Positions 1-9,410 of a stretch of DNA of 56,779 nucleotides are shown here, piece after piece. Under the pieces are notes generated by a model. That model was not told the origin of the DNA. It searched no databases and was given only the letters and a program-made list of their open reading frames with translations. The DNA is taken from NCBI GenBank assembly GCA_029219285.1, contig JAQXTC010000252.1:1-56779 (forward strand). The letters are read 5' to 3'. The position numbers were made by a program, and so were the translations under genes. This DNA is from Clostridiaceae bacterium. GTDB taxonomy: Bacteria; Bacillota; Clostridia; Clostridiales; Clostridiaceae. Every line of letters begins with the position of its first letter. The stretch's first letter is position 1.

Positions 1-227
1 TTTCATCAATTGGTGGTCTTTTATTTAACATTGTAGCAGATCCAATTGTAGGATATTTCTATAAGCAATATATCCTTGGTCAACCACAAGATGCTGCAAA
101 GATTTTAGCAAAATTAAGTTTTGTCACTACAAGTGTAAATGCAATAGTTTCAGTAGTATTAGTAGTTGTAATTTACAATGTACTAAGACCAATACTTAAG
201 AAAACAAATTTATTATTACCTGTTTAA
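1..227 (+). CDS. C-terminal fragment of a membrane protein, possibly an ECF-type S component
   Basis: An open frame enters from the left edge and stops at TAA 225-227, giving about 74 residues. They include two hydrophobic stretches separated by a polar loop, then a basic end (VLRPILKK). The hydrophobic pattern and short basic tail resemble the last helices of small integral membrane transporters such as ECF substrate-binding components, but no diagnostic motif is visible and the N-terminal part lies outside the window. The family call is an inference; only the partial membrane protein is directly seen. A strong terminator follows at once. Confidence 0.45.
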   Translation, partial: SSIGGLLFNIVADPIVGYFYKQYILGQPQDAAKILAKLSFVTTSVNAIVSVVLVVVIYNVLRPILKKTNLLLPV

Positions 228-236
228 ATAAAAAAG

Positions 237-275
237 AATGTATATCAAGACTTATACCTTGATATACATTTTTTT
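237..275 (+). terminator. Intrinsic terminator after the leading partial gene
   Basis: A perfect 13-bp stem (237-249 with 258-270) with an 8-base loop is followed by a run of T. It ends the transcript of the partial gene at the left edge. Confidence 0.9.
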
Positions 276-339
276 ATTTTTAAAAAGAATTTTAAAGATT
301 ATACCTAATAATCTTTAGTCACTCTTTTTTGGAATTAGG

Positions 340-367
340 TTACAATAGATTTTCACTAAGGTATAAT
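340..367 (+). promoter_or_regulatory. Probable sigma-A promoter of the M16 peptidase gene
   Basis: TTACAA (340-345) and TATAAT (362-367) are separated by 16 bases, about 40 bases upstream of the ATG at 406. The -10 is consensus and the -35 is moderate. The rest of the gap between 275 and 406 shows nothing else. Confidence 0.5.
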
Positions 368-405
368 ATAATTATGAGCAATTATAGAAAGAGGGGAATA
401 TATAA

Positions 406-3324
406 ATGGAATATGAAAAAGGTAAAGAATATTATGGATTTAAACTTTTGGATATAGAAAAAATAAGTGAAATAGAATCTACAGTAATGATTTTTGAGCA
501 TATTAAGAGTGGAGCAAGATTAATTAATTTAGAGAATAATGATGATAATAAGTTATTTTCTATAGGATTTAGAACAACACCTACAGATAGTACTGGTGTT
601 GCACATATTTTAGAGCACTCAGTTTTATGTGGTTCAAAAAAGTTTAAGACAAAAGATCCTTTTAGTGACATGGCAAAAAGTTCACTTCATACTTTTATGA
701 ATGCAATGACATATACAGATAAAACTATATATCCTGTTGGCAGTAAAAATAAAAAGGATTTTATGAATTTGATTAATGTGTATCTTGATGCAGTTTTACA
801 TCCCAGAATATATGAAAATCATAATATCTTAAAACAAGAAGGTTGGAGATATGAATTCGATGAAGATGATAGACTTACAATAAAAGGTGTAGTTTATAGT
901 GAAATGCAAGGCGCATTATCATCTCCGGAAGAAACAATTATTAATAATATTTATAGTAGTCTTTTCCCCAATACAACATATGAAAATGTTTCGGGGGGAG
1001 ATCCAGAAGTAATTCCAGAGTTAACACAAGAAGAATTTGAAAAGTTCCATAGTAAATTTTATCATCCAACTAATTGCTATATTTATTTATATGGTAATGG
1101 AAATATTGATGAATATTTAAAGTTTATTGATGAAGAATATTTAAGAGAATTTGATAGAATTGAAGTTCCTTCTTCAATAGAGTTTACAAAGCCATTTAAT
1201 AAAATGACTAATATTAGAGAGGTATATTCTATTAACGAAGATGAAGATGAAGAGAACAAAGAATTTTTAGCGTTAAGTTTTGCTTATGAAAGAACAGATG
1301 ATGCATTAGCATATTTAACACATAAGGTTTTGTATTATATATTTATTGAATCTTCAGCATCTCCTATAAAACGAGCACTTTTGGACAATAAGATAGGAGA
1401 ATCACTAGTAACTGGTGATGACATGAACATGGATCCAACTAAAGAATTATTGATGCCTATAGTAGTGAAAAATGTAGCTAAAGGTCAAGAAGATAAATTT
1501 AAAAATGTGATATTTGATACATTACAAAAGCTTGTTAATGATGGTATTGATAAAGAGTTATTGAAAGCAGCTATTAACACATTAGAATTTCAACTAAGAG
1601 AAATAACTCCATATAAAGGGTTAGAATATAATGAACTGGTTTTACAGAGTTGGATTTATGATGGAGAACCAACAGCATTATTAAAATTCGATGAAAATCT
1701 AAAGCAATTAAAAGAGCATATTAATGATGGATACTTTGAAAGATTCATAAAGAAAAATATGATAGATAATAAGCATTGTTCATTTGTTGTTTTAAGTCCT
1801 AAGAAAGGTCTAGCAGCTAAAAAAGCAAAGGAGCTTAAGCAAAAGTTAGAAAATTATAAATTAAGTTTATCTAAAGAGGAAATAAATAAAATTATAGAGG
1901 AAAATAAAAAGCTTAAAGAAGAACAATTAAAGAAAGACAGTGAAGAAGATAAAAAAACAATTCCTAAACTTGATGTCAGTGAAATTGAAAGAAATGTAGA
2001 AAAAATTCCACAAAAGGTTTTGAAACAAAAAGATATTACAATACTACAACATGAAATATTTACAGGTAAAATTGAATACATTAACTTGTTATTTGATGCA
2101 AGTAATATTATTAAGGAAGACATTAGATATTTATCTTTACTTACAGATTTACTTGGAAAACTAGATACAAAGAGTAGGAAATATTCAGATTTGATTACTG
2201 AGGTAAGCAAGGTTACTGGTGGAATAGAATTTTATGTTGATGTATATTCAAAATCCAATAGTTATGAAAGTTGCATTCCAAAATTAAAAGTAACATCCAA
2301 AACAGTTGTAAGTAACATTAAGGAAACAGTGATGTTATTAAATGAAATCATAAGGAATACAAAATTTAATAATGTAGATAGAATTCATGAAGTAATTAAA
2401 GAAATTAAAGCAAATCTTCAATTAAGTATATTAGATAATGGAAATGTATTTGCAATTGATAGAGTGTATTCTATGTTTAGTTTAAGTGGAGCATATAGAG
2501 AGGAATTAGAAGGTTCATCATATTATAAGTTTATTTGTTATTTAGATAAAAATTACTTAAATGATAAATATAAAATTTCTAAAAAGTTAGAGGAAATTTA
2601 TCATCGAATATTCAATGTGAATAATTTAATAATTTCTTTAATTGGAGATAAAGAAGATAATAATAATGTAATTGATAATATTAATTTATTGCTTAACGGT
2701 TTAAAGAATACATATATATCATCAGAATTAATTAATAATACAAAAAAGTCATAATCAGTGGGTCTTATTACTGGAAGTAATGTACAGTATGTAGTAAAAG
2801 GTTATAATATTTCAAAGTTGGGATATGAGTATTCTGGGAAAATGCTTGTTATGAACAACATTTTAGATAGTGAATATTTCTATCCTATGGTACGTCTTCA
2901 AGGAGGAGCTTATGGATGTTATTCATTTTTAAGTAGAAGTGGAAATATTGGAGTATATTCATATAGAGATCCCAATATTAAGAAGACTTTAGAAGTATAT
3001 AGTGATGCTTATAAGTTCTTAGAAACACTTGAATTATCTGATAGAGATATGGATAATTTTATAGTTGGAACTATAGGTAGAACTTTTAGACACTTAACAC
3101 CAATGATGAAAGGTGAGAAAGCTGTAATGGATTATATCTGTGGTATAACTTACGAAGATAACCAAAAGGTAAAAGATGAGATTTTAGATACTAGTCTTAA
3201 TGATATAAAATCCTTTGCAGGAATGATTAAAAAAGTAATGGAACAAAATACATGTTGTGTGGTTGGCAATAAAGAGAATATAGAAAAAAGTAAAGAGGTA
3301 TTTGAGTGTATTGAAAATATGTAA
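406..3324 (+). pseudogene. M16C family zinc peptidase (presequence-protease type), interrupted by an in-frame TAA
   Basis: Together the two parts encode a protein of about 972 residues, the usual length of M16C (insulinase / presequence protease) peptidases. The zinc motif HILEH lies at residues 67-71. The C-terminal part after the stop carries the conserved VRLQGGAYG-like segment (RLQGGAYGCY). The frame is continuous except for TAA at 2752-2754. The same frame resumes immediately, and a GTG at 2758 has no ribosome binding site, so the second part is unlikely to be translated alone. The stop lies in a poorly conserved, Asn/Lys-rich linker between the third and fourth M16 domains. The start ATG at 406 has a GAGGGG ribosome binding site. 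The product would be a cytosolic peptide-degrading enzyme. Either the gene is inactivated by a point mutation or the base is a sequencing error; a truncated three-domain product is a less likely third option. Confidence 0.85.
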
Positions 3325-3377
3325 GTGATTTGTTTCAGATAAAATACAAATATTAAACATAAGAAAAGGAGAAGTAT

Positions 3378-4760
3378 ATGGATAAAAATAATAATGATAA
3401 TCCGTTGGGTAACTTGCCAGTAAATAAATTATTAAGAAAGTTTGCTATACCAAGTATTATAGCAATGTTAGTAAGTGCATTATATAACATTGTAGATCAA
3501 TTTTTCATTGGCAGAAGTGTTGGAGAACTTGGTAATGCAGCCACTAATATAACATTTCCGCTTAGCACATCATGTATTGCTATAGCATTATTATTAGGAA
3601 TTGGTGGTGCATCAGCTTTTAACATAACATTAGGAGCTGGTAATAAGGATAAAGCTCTTTATTATATAGGAAATGCCATAACGTTATTATTTACTGGTGG
3701 CATTATATTGTGTATTATCGTAGAAATATTTTTAACTCCTATGCTTAAATTTTTTGGATCACCAGCAAATGTGCTTGAATATGCTAAAATTTATACAAGA
3801 ATAACAGCTATAGGATTTCCGTTTTTAATTTTTTCAGCTGGAGGAAGTCATTTAATAAGGGCTGATGGAAGTCCTAAATATACAATGTTATGTAATCTAT
3901 CAGGAGCTGCAATAAATACAATTTTAGATCCTATCTTTATATTTAGCTTTGATATGGGAATGGCAGGTGCAGCACTTGCTACTATAATAGGTCAAATATT
4001 TTCGGCATTTTTAGTTATTAGGTATATACTAAATTTTAAAAATGGCAAAATAGAAAAGAAACATTTACTTCCAAGATGGAAATACAGTGAAAAAATTGTA
4101 TCACTTGGAGCAGCACCATGTTTTAATCAACTTGCAATGATGGTTGTTCAAATAGTTATGAATCAATCATTAACTTATTATGGAGCATTATCTGTTTATG
4201 GTGAATCAGTACCTTTAGCATGTGCAGGAATTATTACAAAGGTTAATATGATATATATGTCTGTAGTAATAGGATTGTCCCAAGGACAGCAACCAATTGC
4301 TAGTTTTAATTATGGAGCAGGAAAATACGATAGAGTTAAAAAAATTTATTATTTATCAATACGTTATGGGGTGATTATTTCAGTAATAGCTTTTACAGTG
4401 TTTCAATTATTACCTAGAGAAATTATAGCTTTATTTGGATCAGGGTCAGAGATGTATTATGAATTTGCTACTCAGTATTTTAGAATTTTCTTATTCTTTA
4501 CATTTGTTAACTGTTTACAACCAATATCATCTAACTTCTTTACTGCAATAGGAAAACCTAAAAAGGGTATATTCCTTTCATTAACAAGACAAATATTATT
4601 TTTATTACCATTAATAATTATATTACCAATATTTATGGGGATAGATGGAATAATGTTTGCTGGTCCAGTAGCAGATTTTATTGCGGCAGCAGTTGCTTTT
4701 GCAATGACATATTATGAATTAAGAAACATAAGCATTAAAGAAGCTAATTCAATTATATAA
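3378..4760 (+). CDS. MATE family multidrug/sodium antiporter
   Basis: 460 residues with about twelve hydrophobic segments in two similar halves, the typical size and layout of MATE efflux proteins. The opening segment NKLLRKFAIPSIIAMLVSAL and the following NIVDQFFIGR are typical of the DinF/NorM-like branch in Clostridia. It acts in the cytoplasmic membrane, exporting cationic drugs or metabolites in exchange for Na+ or H+; the substrate cannot be read from sequence. ATG 3378 is preceded by AAAAGGAG. It is probably transcribed alone, since a long terminator hairpin follows. Confidence 0.9.
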   Translation: MDKNNNDNPLGNLPVNKLLRKFAIPSIIAMLVSALYNIVDQFFIGRSVGELGNAATNITFPLSTSCIAIALLLGIGGASAFNITLGAGNKDKALYYIGNAITLLFTGGIILCIIVEIFLTPMLKFFGSPANVLEYAKIYTRITAIGFPFLIFSAGGSHLIRADGSPKYTMLCNLSGAAINTILDPIFIFSFDMGMAGAALATIIGQIFSAFLVIRYILNFKNGKIEKKHLLPRWKYSEKIVSLGAAPCFNQLAMMVVQIVMNQSLTYYGALSVYGESVPLACAGIITKVNMIYMSVVIGLSQGQQPIASFNYGAGKYDRVKKIYYLSIRYGVIISVIAFTVFQLLPREIIALFGSGSEMYYEFATQYFRIFLFFTFVNCLQPISSNFFTAIGKPKKGIFLSLTRQILFLLPLIIILPIFMGIDGIMFAGPVADFIAAAVAFAMTYYELRNISIKEANSII

Positions 4761-4765
4761 TTAAT

Positions 4766-4832
4766 AAAAAGCCATGGGAGGTTTAAAATGTCCTTGACTA
4801 AGGGTATATTTTAGTTTTCCATGGCTTTTTTA
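4766..4832 (+). terminator. Long imperfect terminator hairpin after the MATE gene
   Basis: Outer stem AAAAAGCCATGG (4766-4777) pairs with the region ending CCATGGCTTTTTT (4819-4831). Shorter inner stems (AAAAT/ATTTT and CCTT/AAGG) fill the 41-base interior. T-rich sequence follows. The interior happens to hold GGAGG and an 8-codon open frame (see findings). Confidence 0.7.
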
Positions 4833-4885
4833 TATTTAATTTACTAAAATTATTGATATAATTAGAAAGCATGGAGGTAGGAATA

Positions 4886-6220
4886 ATGGATAATGAAAAT
4901 TTATTACCATCATCACTTGTAACATGTTTACTAGACAATCAGGAAGTTAAAATATTAAAAATATCTTTTTTAAATTTAGTTATAAGATTAAGTGAAGTAT
5001 TAAACAATAAGCCAATTATAAAATTAGCATTTTATAAATTTAAAGAAAATACTTATAAAGAAGTAGTGATTAAGAATTATACAATAATAGAAGAAAAGAA
5101 AGAAAAATTTTTCTTTACATATAATATTGAGATTAATGATAATGAATATAAAAATAATGTTAATTATATTTTTGATGATTATTCAAAATATGTTATGTTG
5201 AAACAATATAGTGATGAAAATCAATTTTCTAAAGAAATGGTTGGTTATCCAGCTGAAAGAGAATATGAATTTTATAATTGTTTCTCAGATCAGAAAAAAG
5301 AATTAATGAGTAAAATAAACAATCAAGAATTAAATGTTAATTTAAATCATTCATTTGAATTAGCAATTTCTTTAGATAATAATAAGTTATATAAAAAATA
5401 TTTAGAAACAGATATTGAAAGCTTTAAGAAGAGTTATTATAAGGAAAATTATTTTACAAACAAGATATTCAACAATAAAAAGGTTGGGAGAATTTACATT
5501 GGTAATGAAGTATGTCATAATCTTTTTCCAAGTGAAGAACAACTAATGAAAATGTTAGAAAAATCGTTAGCTGAGAAGATTGATGTATCATTATGTTTTA
5601 CATATATGAGGGATAATTACATAGATAAAACTGCAGAGATATTGGATAAAGTTTATAGGTTTTGTAAAGAGAATAATAAATCCATAGAAGTAGTTATAAA
5701 TGATTGGGGTATGTTAAAGCTTGTGAAGGGTAAAGAGCAATTTTTTAAAACTGTATTAGGTGTATTATTAAATAAGAGAAAAAAAGACCCTAGGTATAAA
5801 TATAAAAATGGAATTAAGGAAAATAAAAAACTCATAATGGAAAATAGTCTTAATAGCAAGGTGTTTTTGGATTATTTACATGAGAATAATATAAATAGAT
5901 TTGAATTTGAGAATTGTGGATATAGAATGAACATTCCTAAAGGAAGACATAGTTTACATATACCATTTTATGTGACTAATACTTCTCAATATTGTACTTT
6001 ATATGCTATGTGTAAAAATAATGATAGAGGTAAACAAAAGTTAGTTGTAAATTGTCCTGAGTATTGTAATGAGTATGTTTTTTTGTATCCTAAACATTTA
6101 AAGATGATTGGAAAGTATAATTCATTATTTGCATTAGATGATACATTGCTTAATGATACAGGAGAATTACAGTATTATTTAAAAAATGGAATTGATAGAA
6201 TTGTATTAAATTTCCTATAA
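4886..6220 (+). CDS. Cysteine-containing partner of a U32-type protein, function unknown
   Basis: 444 residues from ATG 4886; the upstream in-frame ATG at 4871 lies on the ribosome binding site GGAGGTAGG (4873-4881), so 4886 is the better start. The N-terminal 190 residues are rich in Asn, Lys and Glu with no recognised domain. The second half (from YIGNEVCHNLFPSEEQL) reads like the beta/alpha repeats of U32-family proteins. Near the end several cysteines are clustered (YCTLYAMC, then VNCPEYCNEYVF), which could bind an iron-sulfur cluster as in UbiU/UbiV. It lies 17 bases before the U32 gene at 6238 and probably forms an operon and a complex with it. The family assignment is an inference from this pairing and the cysteine pattern. 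Confidence 0.5.
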   Translation: MDNENLLPSSLVTCLLDNQEVKILKISFLNLVIRLSEVLNNKPIIKLAFYKFKENTYKEVVIKNYTIIEEKKEKFFFTYNIEINDNEYKNNVNYIFDDYSKYVMLKQYSDENQFSKEMVGYPAEREYEFYNCFSDQKKELMSKINNQELNVNLNHSFELAISLDNNKLYKKYLETDIESFKKSYYKENYFTNKIFNNKKVGRIYIGNEVCHNLFPSEEQLMKMLEKSLAEKIDVSLCFTYMRDNYIDKTAEILDKVYRFCKENNKSIEVVINDWGMLKLVKGKEQFFKTVLGVLLNKRKKDPRYKYKNGIKENKKLIMENSLNSKVFLDYLHENNINRFEFENCGYRMNIPKGRHSLHIPFYVTNTSQYCTLYAMCKNNDRGKQKLVVNCPEYCNEYVFLYPKHLKMIGKYNSLFALDDTLLNDTGELQYYLKNGIDRIVLNFL

Positions 6221-6237
6221 ATTAAGAGGATGGTTTT

Positions 6238-7212
6238 ATGAAAATAGTAGCAGGATTAAGTTCAATTGATGATTATATTAGATTAGTAGAAGCAGGAGCT
6301 GATGAAGTTTTTTGTGGCTATGTACCTTATGAATGGAACGAAAAATATGGTAGCTTATTTCCATTAAATAGGAGGGAAGTGCTATATTACAATGTTCAAA
6401 TAGGTTCGTTAAGTGAAATGAAGATATTAAAAAAAATGGTTGATGTATATAAAGTACCAGTAACTATTACATTTAATTATATTTATTATGTGGAAGAACA
6501 ATATGAACTAATAGAAAAAATAATGAAAAGTTTAATTGATATTGGGTTTAATGAATTTATCATAGCGGATTTAGCTCTTATAGTATATCTAAGAAAGAAA
6601 AAACTTAAGTGTAAAATACAATTAAGCGGAGAGTGTGCTGAGATTAATAGATTATCTATTGATGTATTTAATGAATTTGATATATCACGTTATATTTTTC
6701 ATAGAAAAAATACAATAGAAGATATGAAATCATGCATTAATTATGGAAGTGAAAATTTAGAATATGAAGCCTTTGCTTTGAATGAAAGATGCCATTTTAC
6801 TGGAGCTTTTTGCAGTTCATTTCACTGTGATGAATTAGTTCATCTTTGCAAAGTCCCATATGAAATGGGGGCTATTGAATCAAGTTGTTCTGGAGATTTT
6901 AATATAAATAAGAACTTTGCTAAACTTAGTGATTGCGATGAGTGCTATGATGAAAATGAATCATACAAACTTGGTAGTACAGGCTGTGGAATTTGCTCAT
7001 TAAAAGAACTTAAAAATGCTGGAGTTACTCATTTAAAAGTAGTAGGTAGGGGTAATTTCATTGATAATATAGAAAAAGATGTTTTAAATCTAAAAAAAGC
7101 AATAGAAATGATAAACAATCAAAAAAGTAATAGGGAATATAAGAAAAATGTAAAGGAAAAATTATTTAAAGGTAAGTGTAGTAGAGAATGTTATTATAAT
7201 TTAGTAAATTAA
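6238..7212 (+). CDS. U32 family (peptidase U32 / UbiU-like) protein, probably Fe-S
   Basis: 324 residues opening KIVAGLSSIDDYIRLVEAGA followed by DEVFCGY, the start typical of the U32 family TIM-barrel. C185, C192, C197 and C204 form the U32 cysteine cluster, and four more (C233, C236, C250, C253) follow. In the E. coli relatives UbiU, UbiV, RlhA and TrhP, such cysteines hold a [4Fe-4S] cluster and the proteins act in hydroxylation reactions rather than proteolysis. ATG 6238 has AAGAGG upstream. The gene follows 4886-6220 closely, and a terminator follows it. The specific substrate is unknown; no RNA, quinone or peptide partner lies nearby. Confidence 0.7.
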   Translation: MKIVAGLSSIDDYIRLVEAGADEVFCGYVPYEWNEKYGSLFPLNRREVLYYNVQIGSLSEMKILKKMVDVYKVPVTITFNYIYYVEEQYELIEKIMKSLIDIGFNEFIIADLALIVYLRKKKLKCKIQLSGECAEINRLSIDVFNEFDISRYIFHRKNTIEDMKSCINYGSENLEYEAFALNERCHFTGAFCSSFHCDELVHLCKVPYEMGAIESSCSGDFNINKNFAKLSDCDECYDENESYKLGSTGCGICSLKELKNAGVTHLKVVGRGNFIDNIEKDVLNLKKAIEMINNQKSNREYKKNVKEKLFKGKCSRECYYNLVN

Positions 7213-7221
7213 TATATATAT

Positions 7222-7265
7222 AGCTCAAAATTATTGATTTTATATTTTGAGTTATATTTTTTTAC
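7222..7265 (+). terminator. Intrinsic terminator after the U32 gene
   Basis: CTCAAAAT (7224-7231) pairs with ATTTTGAG (7244-7251), followed by a T-rich run. It separates the U32 cassette from the chemoreceptor. Confidence 0.7.
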
Positions 7266-7396
7266 ATTTAGCAAACAAAATACGACAAAATAAGTGCTTT
7301 TTTATTACTATTATTGTCGAAAAAATAGTACAATTAACAATTTGTAGGTTTACATAAAGAAAATAAAAATATATAATATTTTGCAAGGAGGGTGTA

Positions 7397-9397
7397 ATGA
7401 GAATGAAAGTGAATAATAATTTAAATAAAAAGGGATTAAAAGCAAAATTATTATTTGATTTTTTAATTGTAGGTATAGTTCCTCTAATTATATTTGCGAT
7501 TATAACTTCAATAGTAATCAGATTTTATATGTACAACAGTCAGGTTAGTTCTTTAAAACAAATTTCAAGTATGGCTACAAAAAATATCGATAAGTGGGCA
7601 GATGATAATTGCCTTATAGTTGAAGAGATTGCAAACTCTCAAGTGGTGAAAAGTGGAGATATTGGAGAAATACAAGTAGAATTAAAAAATAAACAAGCAG
7701 AAGATTCTAGTGTATTAAACCTTATGTATACAGACATAGAAGGTAATATCATTAGTGATGCAAAAGGTTCCATAGGAGAGAATGTAAGTAGTGAACCATA
7801 TTTTTCAAATGTAATAAAAGGGCATTCATATATTAGTGATGTATATTTTAGTACTCAACAAAACATACCATTGATAGTATTTTCATCACCAGTTAAAAAA
7901 GAAAATGAAATAGTTGGTTTTATAATTAATATTTTAAAGGTAGAACGTATTAAAGAGAATATCGGAAAGATGCTTTATTCAGAGGAAGGTAAATTCATCA
8001 CATTTAATAAAAATGGTGATATAACTTACCATGAAAATTCCGAAAAAATAATGAAAGAAAATATTATTTCAAGATCAGATAAAATGGCAGATGGAGCAAA
8101 GAAAGCTTTAGAAGGTAACTTTAATAGTATTGAATTTAAATATGATGGGCAAAAAGAAGTTGCAGTATATAATTTTATACCATCACTAAATTGGGGAACA
8201 ATGACAACGATACCTAGAAGTGAAGTATATGCTGTATTTAGTAGAATAGTAATAATTGCTATGATATTAATTGTGATTATTGTATTTGCAATAGTTATGT
8301 TGGCTATATATGTATCAAATGGATTGGTTAAACCTATATCAAAATTAGCTGAGTTAACTAAGGAAGTATCAGATGGAAACCTAGTTAATGAATGTGAATT
8401 GGATGGAGCTACTGAAATTGTTAGCATAGGAAATTATTTTAATGAAATGATAAAGTCACTAAAAGGACTAGTATTATCTATTCAAGATAATACAGATGAA
8501 TTAATGAATGCATCTGTAACATTGAATGATATGTCATCAACAGCAGAAGTTACAAGTAAAGATATTGCAAGAGCGATGGAAGAAATTGCAGATGGATCAG
8601 TACAACAAGCGACTAGAGCTGATGATGTATTAAATGAAGTTAGAAGTCTAGATGATAAAATGAAGGAATTAACATTAGAGTTAAAGGAAACTAATAATGC
8701 ACTTGAAATTTCTAAAAAAGCTTTAAAACATGGTAATGAAGGAACTAAAGCATTAAAGGATAATACAGAAGTTCAAATGAAATTAGTAGTAGAGACTGTT
8801 GATGAAGTAAATGATTTATCAAATTCAGTAGCTAATGTCGACTCGATAATTGCTTCTATAAGTGAAATTGCTGAACAGACAAGCCTTCTTGCTTTAAATG
8901 CATCTATAGAAGCAGCAAGAGCAGGGGAAAGTGGTAAAGGATTTGCAGTTGTAGCAGAAGAGGTTGCAAGTCTTGCTGAAGAGTCAAGAAATTCAACAAA
9001 ACAAATTGAAACAATACTTAATGAAATAAGAAATAAAGCCAATAAAACTACTCAATTAATGGATTCTATTGATGATGGAATGAAACTACAATCATCTACA
9101 GTTGAAGAAACAATACAAATATTCAAAGAAGTAACTGATGCAGATAATCAAATTGCTGAAAATATAGCATCATTTAATGTACTTATTGAATACATAAAGA
9201 AATTTAGTGATGAACTTTTACAACTTATAGAAACATTAGCTAGTAGTTCAGAAGAGAGTGCAGCAGTTGCAGAAGAAGTTACAGCATCTTCTGTAGATCA
9301 AATTAATGCAGTTGAAAAGGTAAAGGGTGCTGCAGATGTAATTTTGGGAATTGCTGATGAATTGATGCAAAATATAGAAAAGTTTAAAACTGAGTAA
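7397..9397 (+). CDS. Methyl-accepting chemotaxis protein with extracellular sensor (Cache-type)
   Basis: 666 residues. One membrane helix lies near residues 18-42, a sensor of about 230 residues with Cache/PAS-like pattern follows, then a second helix near 288-312, a HAMP domain, and the cytoplasmic signalling domain. The conserved hairpin tip appears as [20 protein letters not shown] followed by [14 protein letters not shown]. It signals to CheA/CheW, which are not in this window. ATG 7397 follows AAGGAGGG at 7385-7392; a second ATG two codons on is also possible. The next gene, a solute-binding lipoprotein, starts 13 bases after the stop, so the two are likely co-transcribed. The ligand is unknown. 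Confidence 0.92.
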   Translation: MRMKVNNNLNKKGLKAKLLFDFLIVGIVPLIIFAIITSIVIRFYMYNSQVSSLKQISSMATKNIDKWADDNCLIVEEIANSQVVKSGDIGEIQVELKNKQAEDSSVLNLMYTDIEGNIISDAKGSIGENVSSEPYFSNVIKGHSYISDVYFSTQQNIPLIVFSSPVKKENEIVGFIINILKVERIKENIGKMLYSEEGKFITFNKNGDITYHENSEKIMKENIISRSDKMADGAKKALEGNFNSIEFKYDGQKEVAVYNFIPSLNWGTMTTIPRSEVYAVFSRIVIIAMILIVIIVFAIVMLAIYVSNGLVKPISKLAELTKEVSDGNLVNECELDGATEIVSIGNYFNEMIKSLKGLVLSIQDNTDELMNASVTLNDMSSTAEVTSKDIARAMEEIADGSVQQATRADDVLNEVRSLDDKMKELTLELKETNNALEISKKALKHGNEGTKALKDNTEVQMKLVVETVDEVNDLSNSVANVDSIIASISEIAEQTSLLALNASIEAARAGESGKGFAVVAEEVASLAEESRNSTKQIETILNEIRNKANKTTQLMDSIDDGMKLQSSTVEETIQIFKEVTDADNQIAENIASFNVLIEYIKKFSDELLQLIETLASSSEESAAVAEEVTASSVDQINAVEKVKGAADVILGIADELMQNIEKFKTE

Positions 9398-9410
9398 TGG
9401 GAGAGAAAAA

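Noticed and set aside
2758..3324. Independent gene for the C-terminal part of the M16 peptidase
   Set aside because: It starts at a GTG with no ribosome binding site, three bases after the stop and in the same frame; it is the remainder of the interrupted gene.
7285..7396. Sigma-D type promoter before the first chemoreceptor
   Set aside because: TAAG followed at a distance by GTCGAAAA is only a weak match to the motility consensus, so I did not annotate it.
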